38,793 nucleotides of DNA. It comes from Thermoplasmata archaeon (GTDB taxonomy: Archaea > Thermoplasmatota > Thermoplasmata > Lutacidiplasmatales > UBA184). Below, piece after piece: positions 33,014 to 38,793 of this stretch (its first letter is position 1; the number at the start of each line of letters is the position of its first letter). The stretch is from the NCBI GenBank assembly GCA_021798195.1, contig JAJZYH010000017.1:1-38793 (forward strand). Direction: 5' to 3'. The notes under the pieces are model-generated. The model ran no database searches, had not been told where the DNA came from, and worked only from the letters and a program-made list of their open reading frames with translations. Both the position numbers and the translations under genes were made by a program.

Positions 33014-33173
33014 GAGTTTTGCCCAGAGACGGTGTGCGGTCCCGTTCTCGCTTCCGTCGACATTCGCTCCAGCACCGTCCGGAGCGACGGCGAAGGTCCG
33101 GGAGCCTCGGAACGGCGGACAGCCCGTGGGCCGGACTTCCGGGAGGGCCGGAAGCGCGGAGCCTTGAAGGGGT

Positions 33174-33986
33174 CTATGCGAGGCCCCACGTGAGGGGGCC
33201 CAGATCGGTGCCGTCCAGGAGGTACGCCCTCGCCTCTCCCCGGGAAAGGAAGTGGCGGACGAGGAATCGTCGGCCCCGGTGCGGCGCCTCCCGGTTCAAC
33301 GCCTCCCCCGCGCAGAGCGGATTGAACGCCGGAAGCACCACGATCTCCCGCGCGCGGGGGGGTGGGTGGCGTATCCGGCGTGCCCCCTTCGGAGGGGTGG
33401 CGGCGGGCGGGCACCGGACCCGGATCCAGCAGGGCTCCTTCCCGGTACGGCTCCGTGCTTCGGAGGGGGCGAGCCGGAAACCGGGGTGAAGGTGGCCGGT
33501 GACCAGCACCGAGGCGCGTTCCAGGATCTCGCGCGAGGGCCACGCGTGGCCGTGGAAGTATCCCACGGTTCCCCGCAGGAGACCCGACAGGGGATGAATC
33601 ACCACTCCTTCCGGGACCATCCGGGAGAGTCCGGCGTCATGGTTCCCCGGGACCACCTCGACCCGGATCCCTTCGTCAAGGAGGCGCTGGAAGAACTCCC
33701 GTACCTGGCGACGCACGAACCAGGGGGTGGGTGCGATCGGGTCCTTCACGTCCCCCACGATGAGGAGGGCGCTCCCGCGGGACTCTGCGAGGCCGTGGAG
33801 GAGCCTCTCCGCGAGTTCCAAGGGGTCCCCTTGGGGAGGGTTCGCCCCCCGGGGCGATGTCCAGGATAGCCCGATGTGGATGTCCGCGGCGACGAGGGTG
33901 GGATCCCGGGACCCCACTCGCAGGAGCGGCGTCCCCCGGATCGGTCCCCAGCGGATCCCTTTGGCGGGGAGTGTTGTCCCGGTCAT
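33174..33986 (-). CDS. SbcD/Mre11-related archaeal metallophosphoesterase
   Basis: The ATG at 33986 gives 270 aa; a TTG at 34019 is possible. All calcineurin-like phosphoesterase motifs are visible: [10 protein letters not shown] (first Asp/His), LLIVGDVKD (bridging Asp), [19 protein letters not shown] and VTGHLHPGF. It has the size and order of the archaeal 'SbcD-related' phosphoesterases, often near DNA repair genes. It lacks the capping domain and length of Mre11. Its substrate is unknown. After the catalytic core there is an Arg/Pro-rich loop, then a [16 protein letters not shown] segment typical of the group. Confidence 0.87.
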   Translation of the reverse strand: MTGTTLPAKGIRWGPIRGTPLLRVGSRDPTLVAADIHIGLSWTSPRGANPPQGDPLELAERLLHGLAESRGSALLIVGDVKDPIAPTPWFVRRQVREFFQRLLDEGIRVEVVPGNHDAGLSRMVPEGVVIHPLSGLLRGTVGYFHGHAWPSREILERASVLVTGHLHPGFRLAPSEARSRTGKEPCWIRVRCPPAATPPKGARRIRHPPPRAREIVVLPAFNPLCAGEALNREAPHRGRRFLVRHFLSRGEARAYLLDGTDLGPLTWGLA

Positions 33987-34277
33987 CCTCTTCGGGGTCC
34001 TGGAGGGGCCGCACCCCAAGAGACCATCGCTAGGCGGGATCCGCTGGCGGAGCGCGGCGCTGGCGGCGGACCCCGGGGAGCGGGGGATGCTTCACGGGAG
34101 TGGGCCGTTCCGCGCGGGATAGCGTCCTCCGATGTGACTCCCTCCTTTCCCCCATATGCCGGAGGGGGGCGGAGCATCGCGTCCCCCGTCGTTCCTGTGC
34201 GGCCACGGTGTCGAGCACGTACCGCGGAACGCCCACCGGGCACGGGGGGATGCCCTCGGCGGAACCTCGGGAGGCTC

Positions 34278-34285
34278 TATATATA
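34278..34285 (+). promoter_or_regulatory. Strong TATA box TATATATA
   Basis: This perfect alternating TATA lies about 27 bp before the expected start near 34305-34308, just ahead of the ATG at 34312. The mRNA would have almost no leader. It is the most AT-rich site in the surrounding kilobase. Confidence 0.75.
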
Positions 34286-34311
34286 CCAGATAGAATCGCA
34301 CCGGTGAGTCC

Positions 34312-35307
34312 ATGAGCTCCGCCTTCAGCCGGCAGGAAGGGGTGAAGCGGGTCTGCACCATCCTTCAGCGGGCGGGTTTCTTCCTGTACGACCTGCACAA
34401 CACCCGCCCGTCGAGCTTCGACCTCATCGCCCGCCGGGACTCCACGCTCCTCCTCATCAAGGTCCTGAAGAACATCGATGCGCTGGGGCCGGAGGAGGCG
34501 AACCGGCTCCGGACCCAGGCCCGGCTCCTCCACGGGACCCCTCTTCTCGTGGGCCACGCGTCGGGCGCCTCGTCCCTCACGGACGGAGTGCTCTACAGCC
34601 GCTACGGGATCGGCATCGTGACGCTCACCACGCTCGAGGATTTCCTGTGGGAGGGGATCCCCCCGTTCCTCTTCTCGAGCCCCGGGGGGATCTTCGCCCG
34701 CCTGGACAGCCACCGGCTCCGGCAGGCCCGGGAGCAGCGGGGCCTCTCCCTGGGGGCCCTCGCCGACGTGGCCGGGGTGTCCCGCCGGACCATCCAGCTC
34801 TACGAGGAGGGTGCCGGCGCCGAGGTGGACGTGGTGGAGCGCCTGGAGAGGTTCCTGGGGGAGACTCTCGCCGCCGCCCTCGACCCCTTCACCCCGCAGA
34901 GCCCGTTCCGCTCCCGGGAGAGCGAGGAGGAGGAGACGGTGGGCGCCCCCTCCTCCCCGTCCCCGGAAGGGGACTGGATCCGCGAGGTGTTCGCCCAGCT
35001 CGACGACCAGGGATGGGATGTGGTGGTCACCACCCGGTCCCCCTTCGACGCGTTGGCCCGGCCCGAGGCGGCCCCCCGGGAGGAAGTGGTGCTCATGGGC
35101 GTGGGGGACCTCAGGTCCGCCGAGCGGCGGGCGAGCCTCCTGGGCCAGATCGCCCGCGTCGCCGAAGGGCAGGCCTTCTTCGTGGTCCCGGAGCGGAAGA
35201 CCCGGACCAACATCCACGGGACTCCCCTCGTGACCTACGTGGAGATCCGCCGGAGGGGAGGCCCCGAGGAGCTTCGGGAGCTCCTCTCGGAGCGCGCCCG
35301 ATCCTAG
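34312..35307 (+). CDS. Archaeal HTH regulator of the MF_00584 type (Cro/CI HTH, nuclease-like N-terminus)
   Basis: The 331-aa protein has three parts. Residues ~1-120 resemble a degenerate restriction-nuclease-like fold: FFLYDLHNTRPSSFDLIARR followed by LLLIKVLKNIDAL. A Cro/CI-type HTH is at ~130-185: LRQAREQRGLSLGALADVAG, then VSRRTIQLYEEG. A C-terminal part contains an acidic linker, a GWDVVVTTRSPFDALARPE segment resembling the start of the N-terminal domain, and a VTYVEIRRRGGPEEL end. This matches the conserved archaeal family of putative HTH regulators (HAMAP MF_00584) that is close to universal in Euryarchaeota. Targets are unknown to me. The strong TATA suggests high expression. Confidence 0.85.
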   Translation: MSSAFSRQEGVKRVCTILQRAGFFLYDLHNTRPSSFDLIARRDSTLLLIKVLKNIDALGPEEANRLRTQARLLHGTPLLVGHASGASSLTDGVLYSRYGIGIVTLTTLEDFLWEGIPPFLFSSPGGIFARLDSHRLRQAREQRGLSLGALADVAGVSRRTIQLYEEGAGAEVDVVERLERFLGETLAAALDPFTPQSPFRSRESEEEETVGAPSSPSPEGDWIREVFAQLDDQGWDVVVTTRSPFDALARPEAAPREEVVLMGVGDLRSAERRASLLGQIARVAEGQAFFVVPERKTRTNIHGTPLVTYVEIRRRGGPEELRELLSERARS

Positions 35308-35359
35308 GGATCCCGGGAGGACGCCTCTGCCCCGGAAGCCACAGCATCCCACCGTCCTG

Positions 35360-36022
35360 GTGGTGGGTGCCGTCCGGGGGCTCGTCCGGGAGGCCAGCTG
35401 GGTGGAGACCGTCCTCACGGGCTCCTCCGCCGGCTCCGTGGCCCTGGGGCTCTCTCCGGAGGACGTGAGCGCCCTGGAGCGACATTTCCTGGAGCCACAG
35501 GAGGAGCCCGAGGTCCCCCTCTCTCCCTCGGAGACGGCCTATGCGCGGGCGCTGGCCCGCTTCGGCGAGGTCCGCCTCCCCTCTCCCTCGTACGTCGCGG
35601 CGCTGCGATGGGCGCATGGGCGGGGGATCCCCGTGGCGGGGGTGGACCCCTCCTCGGACCACTACGCCGACCTCTTCGTGGGGTCCATCGGGGCCACGGA
35701 CCTCCTCCGGGAGGGGTTCGCGGAGAGGTCCCTGACCCGGGCCCCCCTCTCCGCCGCATCGGCGGAGGAGCTCGCGCGCGTCTGGGATCGGAAGCTCCAC
35801 CCGGGGCGGGGCCACCGGAAGCTCATGGGGGCCTCCGACGGGGTCCTGGTGAAGAACCTGGAGGAGCTCGCGCGCCGCATGGGTCCCGGGGCGGACCGCA
35901 TGGCCCTCATCCTCGACGTGGAACGGACGGACCGCCTCCTTCCCATGCTCACCGAGGGGGGTTGGCCCTACGAAGTGGCGGAGCGGCCCCCCCCCGAGGC
36001 GGCCGACGGGGAGAACCCCTGA
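35360..36022 (+). CDS. Conserved-looking protein of unknown function, possibly TraB-like
   Basis: The GTG at 35360 gives 220 aa. The frame is open back to the previous gene, and a GGGAGG at 35315-35320 sits 6 nt before an in-frame CTG (35327), so the true start may be non-canonical. Features are an opening VLVVGAVRGLVRE strand-loop, a long helical middle with SETAYARALARFGEV, a SYVAALRWAHGRGIPVAGVDP segment, and a HRKLMGASDGVLVKNLEELA helix. The alternation of a glycine loop, an aspartate-ended strand (VAGVDP) and helical arms is faintly like TraB/GumN proteins, but no diagnostic motif is present. It probably shares the transcript of the HTH regulator. It stops 4 nt from the convergent UPF0200 gene. 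Confidence 0.7.
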   Translation: MVGAVRGLVREASWVETVLTGSSAGSVALGLSPEDVSALERHFLEPQEEPEVPLSPSETAYARALARFGEVRLPSPSYVAALRWAHGRGIPVAGVDPSSDHYADLFVGSIGATDLLREGFAERSLTRAPLSAASAEELARVWDRKLHPGRGHRKLMGASDGVLVKNLEELARRMGPGADRMALILDVERTDRLLPMLTEGGWPYEVAERPPPEAADGENP

Positions 36023-36026
36023 GGGA

Positions 36027-36569
36027 TCAGTCGTCCCGGTCCAGGATCTTCTGGAGGATGGCCCGCGCCTGGGCCTCCAGCTCCGCGAGGGACCCCTCGT
36101 TGATGATCATGAAATCGGAGAGGGCGAAGGCGTTCCCGATGCCCCACTTGAGCTCCCGCCGGTCCCTCTCGTAGAAGTCCTCGAGGCGCAGCCCGTCGTC
36201 CCCGCGTCCCCGCTTCGAGAGCCTCTGATAGCGCGTCTCGGGGGAGGCATAGATGCCCACCACCGCGAGGTCCCCGAAATTGTGCCGGAACACGTTCACC
36301 TCGGCGTCGCCCCGGCAGCCGTCCACCAGGGTCCGGGTCTCCGTGATGAGGGGGACGATGCGCTTCGCCCAGACCGAGGGTCCGTGCCGCTCCCGTTCCT
36401 CGTTGGCGACCCGGGCGAGGTTCTGGGGGGAGAGGCTCAGGCCCTGCCGATGCACCTCGTTCCGGACCAGGTCCCCCATCTTGAGCACGTGGAACCCCAT
36501 CCGTCGGGCCACGGCCACGAGCTCGTCCTTGCCGGAGCCCGGCATGCCCACGGTGACCACGAGCTTCAT
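36027..36569 (-). CDS. UPF0200-type P-loop nucleotide kinase-like protein
   Basis: The 180-aa protein has a P-loop GMPGSGKDE (residues 8-16), then VLKMGDLVRNEVHRQGLSLS, ARVANEERERHGPSVWAKRI, a LVDGCRGDAEVNVFRHNFG segment, and a late FYERDRRELKWGIGNAFALSDF (cited as FYERDRRELKWGIGNA and FALSDF). This is the archaeal UPF0200 family, related to adenylate and dephospho-CoA kinases. The phosphate acceptor is not established to my knowledge. The ATG overlaps the stop of the coiled-coil gene by 4 nt (ATGA), so the two are translated together. Confidence 0.85.
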   Translation of the reverse strand: MKLVVTVGMPGSGKDELVAVARRMGFHVLKMGDLVRNEVHRQGLSLSPQNLARVANEERERHGPSVWAKRIVPLITETRTLVDGCRGDAEVNVFRHNFGDLAVVGIYASPETRYQRLSKRGRGDDGLRLEDFYERDRRELKWGIGNAFALSDFMIINEGSLAELEAQARAILQKILDRDD

Positions 36570-37210
36570 GCGCTACCGGTCCCGGGCGGGCGGCTCACCG
36601 GAGGAGGTGGCATCTCCGGTTCGCTGGCCCGCTGGAGCCGGTCGGCGCGAGAAGTGAGATTCGCGGCTTCCGTCTCGGCCGCATGGGCCTGCTCCATGTA
36701 CGTGTCGGCGGTGATCTTCCTCTGGGACGCGATGGCCATCTGGTGGGCGGCCTTGGTCTCGTAGATCCGGGCCTTCCTCTGGAGGTTGAGGATCCGTTCC
36801 TGGAGCCTCCGGATCTTCACGTGGATCCGGGACTGGTCCTGCGGCCGGATCCCCTGCCCTCCCGGGTGGGCACCGGCCTGGAGCTCCTTCTCCAGGTCGG
36901 CCATGGTCCCCTCCACGAGGGGGACCTTGGCCAGGTAGGTGTTCTGCTTCTCCCGGTAGACGGTCGCCCGGTGCCGTGCCTTCTCCATCCGGGTGATGAA
37001 CTGGGCCGCCTTGTGCTTGAGCTTCGCGGCCTTGTTGTTCCACTTGGCAGCCATTTCCCGGAGCTTGGTGATGTCCCCGTACCCCTGGCTCAGCACCCGG
37101 ACCCCCCGCAGACGCTCCAGGGAGGTCTCCGGGGGAGGCGCCGGAGGATGTGCCGGCGCGGGACTCTGGGAGGTGGGCGGAGCCGGAGGCTCCTGGGCGC
37201 CGTCGACCAT
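36566..37210 (-). CDS. Coiled-coil protein with Pro-rich N-terminus, unknown function
   Basis: The 214-aa protein opens with about 35 Pro/Ala-rich residues and then continues as long charged helices from residue ~45 to ~195. Segments include LREMAAKWNNKAAKLKHKAA, KARHRATVYREKQNTYL, HVKIRRLQERILNLQRKARI and MEQAHAAETEAANL, the heptad-like pattern of a coiled coil. A Pro-rich end follows. There is no signal peptide or catalytic motif. It is coupled to the UPF0200 kinase and follows glyS by 25 nt, with its own TATA-like element in that gap. A structural or scaffold role is possible; I do not recognise the family. Confidence 0.75.
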   Translation of the reverse strand: MVDGAQEPPAPPTSQSPAPAHPPAPPPETSLERLRGVRVLSQGYGDITKLREMAAKWNNKAAKLKHKAAQFITRMEKARHRATVYREKQNTYLAKVPLVEGTMADLEKELQAGAHPGGQGIRPQDQSRIHVKIRRLQERILNLQRKARIYETKAAHQMAIASQRKITADTYMEQAHAAETEAANLTSRADRLQRASEPEMPPPPVSRPPGTGSA

Positions 37211-37234
37211 CGAAGAGGGAGAGAAGTCCCGGGT

Positions 37235-37242
37235 CTTAAATT
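37235..37242 (-). promoter_or_regulatory. Candidate TATA box of the coiled-coil/UPF0200 operon
   Basis: The minus strand reads AATTTAAG, overlapping the last codons and stop of glyS. It is about 28 bp from the ATG at 37210, which predicts a leaderless mRNA for the coiled-coil gene independent of glyS. Confidence 0.45.
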
Positions 37243-38789
37243 GATATCGAGCGCGTTCCCGGGGTAGGTTCGCCCGCTCCGGCGGAGAACCGGGGAGGGA
37301 TGCTCCCGGGCCGGAGCGCGGCCGCCACCTCGATGACCGGCCGCCGGACCTGGGCCCGGGTGTCCCGGTCCCGGATGGTCACCGTGCCCTGGGTGATCGT
37401 CTCCGCATCAATGGTCAGGGCGCGGGGGACCCCGATCTCGTCCAGGCGCGCGTAACGCTTCCCCACGGAGCCCGTGAGTTCCAGAGCGGTGGAAAGCCCC
37501 TCGTCGCGCAGCTTTCCGGAGAGTTCCCGGGCGAAGGAAGTGTGCTCCTTCCGGATGAGGGGGATCACCCCCACCAGCGTCGGGGCGAGATAGGAGGGGA
37601 GGCGCCAGACCGTCCGGGGAGGTTCCCCGGGATCCGGCGAAGGTTCGGTGGCCAGGTGGAGGTCCGCGAGGGCCCACAGGTTCCGATCGACGCCGAAGGT
37701 CACCTCCAGGACATGCGGGACCAGGTGCTTCCCCCGGGAGGTGGTGACCGAAAGGTCGGTTCCGGAGCCTTCCCCGTGCCGGGTGAGATCGTAGTCGCCC
37801 CGGTAATGGACGGCACCCATCTCCTTGAACCCGCCCAGGGAGTCCAGCTTCACCTCGAGGTCCATGTGGATCCGGTTGTAGAACGCACGTTCCTTCTCGT
37901 TCTTTTCCAGGAACCGGATCCGGTCCGCGGGGTAGCCCAGGACGTCCCGTGCGAACCGGAAGAGGACGGCCATGTGGAACGCGTAGAAGGGGGGAAGGCC
38001 CCCCTTCTCCACCAGTTCCCGGACGGTCCGGGGACGGGCCTCCTGGCTCCCGGCAGCCCGCTCGTCGGCCCGGAGGACGGGGATGGCGAGATCCGCCATG
38101 GGCTCCCACTCCGGGAGGAACTCCTCGGGGTCGAAGAAGATCTGGAGCTCCGCCTGGGTGAACGCCCGCATCCGGAAGAGGCCCTGCCGGGGGGCGATCT
38201 CGTTCCGGTACGCCTTCCCGATGACCCCGATGCCGAAGGGGAGCTGCTTGCGGGCCACCTCCCACATCCGGGGGAAGGCGAGGTAGGCCCCCTGCGCCGT
38301 CTCCGGCCGGAGGTAGGCCCTCTCCCGGCCCGTGGCCCCGAAATCGAGGCCGAACATGAGGTTGAACGGGGTGGGGACGCTGAGTTTCTCCGCCCCGCAC
38401 CGGGGGCACCGGACCTTCCGTTCCTCGAGGAGGATACGGACCTCCTCCGGCCGGAGGCCTTCCCCCGAGGCGACGCCGGCCTCCTCGAGGAGGTGGTCGG
38501 CCCGGGACGCGGTCCCGCATTGGCCGCAGAGGACCTCCAGGTCGGCGAAGTTCGCGAGGTGTCCCGAGGCGCGCACCACCGCCTCGGGCAGGATCTCCGC
38601 GGGGTCGATGAGATGATAGTCGGGGGAGAGCCCCACGAACCACTGCACCCAGGCTTCCTCGAGGCGCTTCTTGATGGCGACGCCCACGGGTCCGTAGTCG
38701 TAGAGCCCCTGGGCACCTCCGTAGAGCTCGGCGCTGGGCCAGAAGACACCCCTGCGCTTGCACAGGGCCATGAGCTCCTCGCCGTTCAC
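37236..38789 (-). CDS. glyS: Glycyl-tRNA synthetase, archaeal/eukaryotic alpha2 type (start may lie beyond the window)
   Basis: This class II synthetase charges tRNA-Gly. At least 517 aa are in the window. It begins LCKRRGVFWPSAELYGGAQG and DYGPVGVAIKKRLEEAWVQ (motif 1 region), then has Cys pairs LCGQCG and VRCPRCG, a PTPFNLMFGLDFG segment and RPETAQGAYLAF. Next are YRNEIAPRQGLFRMRAFTQAE (motif 2), FEVT-like HVLEVTFGVDRNLWALAD (motif 3) and the anticodon-binding domain, from LAPTLVGVIPLIRK to the end. A GTG at 38789 can start it, but the frame is open to the edge, so a few more residues are possible. Its product is essential, and the downstream coiled-coil gene is close behind. Confidence 0.95.
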   Translation of the reverse strand: MNGEELMALCKRRGVFWPSAELYGGAQGLYDYGPVGVAIKKRLEEAWVQWFVGLSPDYHLIDPAEILPEAVVRASGHLANFADLEVLCGQCGTASRADHLLEEAGVASGEGLRPEEVRILLEERKVRCPRCGAEKLSVPTPFNLMFGLDFGATGRERAYLRPETAQGAYLAFPRMWEVARKQLPFGIGVIGKAYRNEIAPRQGLFRMRAFTQAELQIFFDPEEFLPEWEPMADLAIPVLRADERAAGSQEARPRTVRELVEKGGLPPFYAFHMAVLFRFARDVLGYPADRIRFLEKNEKERAFYNRIHMDLEVKLDSLGGFKEMGAVHYRGDYDLTRHGEGSGTDLSVTTSRGKHLVPHVLEVTFGVDRNLWALADLHLATEPSPDPGEPPRTVWRLPSYLAPTLVGVIPLIRKEHTSFARELSGKLRDEGLSTALELTGSVGKRYARLDEIGVPRALTIDAETITQGTVTIRDRDTRAQVRRPVIEVAAALRPGSIPPRFSAGAGEPTPGTRSISI

Positions 38790-38793
38790 AGTG

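Noticed and set aside
1-38793. CRISPR arrays, insertion sequences, prophage or integrase genes
   Set aside because: No spaced identical repeats, transposase or integrase motifs or terminal inverted repeats were seen anywhere; the window looks like stable chromosome.

Overview
The window is a very GC-rich, densely packed piece of an archaeal chromosome. The archaeal assignment rests on an exosome super-operon (rrp4, rrp41, rrp42 with sbds, proteasome alpha, L37Ae and RNA polymerase subunit P), RadB, an archaeal-type glycyl-tRNA synthetase, CobY, an archaeal MF_00584-type HTH regulator, a UPF0200-type P-loop kinase, and TATA boxes about 25 bp upstream of starts. The S53 (sedolisin) peptidase and the large surface proteins built from 'GLP-x-GT-x-W' repeats suggest a high-GC member of the Thermoplasmatota; that placement is inference.

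Layout. (1) 1-7234 (+): a left-truncated S53 peptidase and a second very large secreted/anchored protein, translationally coupled (GTGA overlap) and sharing a related C-terminal stalk; a doubtful small ORF follows. (2) 7747-10126: an HxlR-type regulator (-) and a zinc-binding-type quinone/alcohol oxidoreductase (+), separated by 780 bp in which I see no gene. (3) 10143-10835 (-): radB. (4) 11027-21324: a late-cobalamin region. cobT (-) is divergent from a small protein resembling the C-terminal tail of cobalamin ABC-transporter ATPases. btuF-cobO (-) is divergent from a soluble cobalamin-binding-like protein (+). cbiZ (-) is divergent from a five-gene operon (+): APC permease, cbiB, cobD, cobS, cobY. 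All but one of its junctions are ATGA overlaps. No corrin-ring genes, BtuC or BtuD are present, so the region looks like salvage and remodelling plus nucleotide-loop assembly.

(5) 21369-26394 (-): psmA, a VOC/glyoxalase-like gene, sbds, rrp4, rrp41, rrp42, rpl37ae, rpo12. This couples RNA degradation, ribosome maturation and proteolysis. The VOC gene is an unusual insertion and Rrp4 carries an unusual Arg/Gly-rich N-terminal extension. (6) 26479-29594: a polytopic membrane protein with a CPTC motif (-), divergent from a YyaL/SPATA20-type thioredoxin-domain protein with CHWC (+). (7) 29760-33986: a long Thermus-type isocitrate dehydrogenase (+) converging on purE-purK (-), then an SbcD/Mre11-related phosphoesterase (-). 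(8) 34312-38789: an HTH regulator with a strong TATA box and a protein of unknown function (+), converging on glyS, a coiled-coil protein and a UPF0200 kinase (-).

The most interesting signals for follow-up are three. A perfect 12-bp inverted repeat holds the ribosome-binding site and start codon of the cobalamin operon in its loop. A stand-alone BtuD-tail-like protein and an APC permease are embedded in the cobalamin cluster. The paired surface proteins have colinear repeat stalks.
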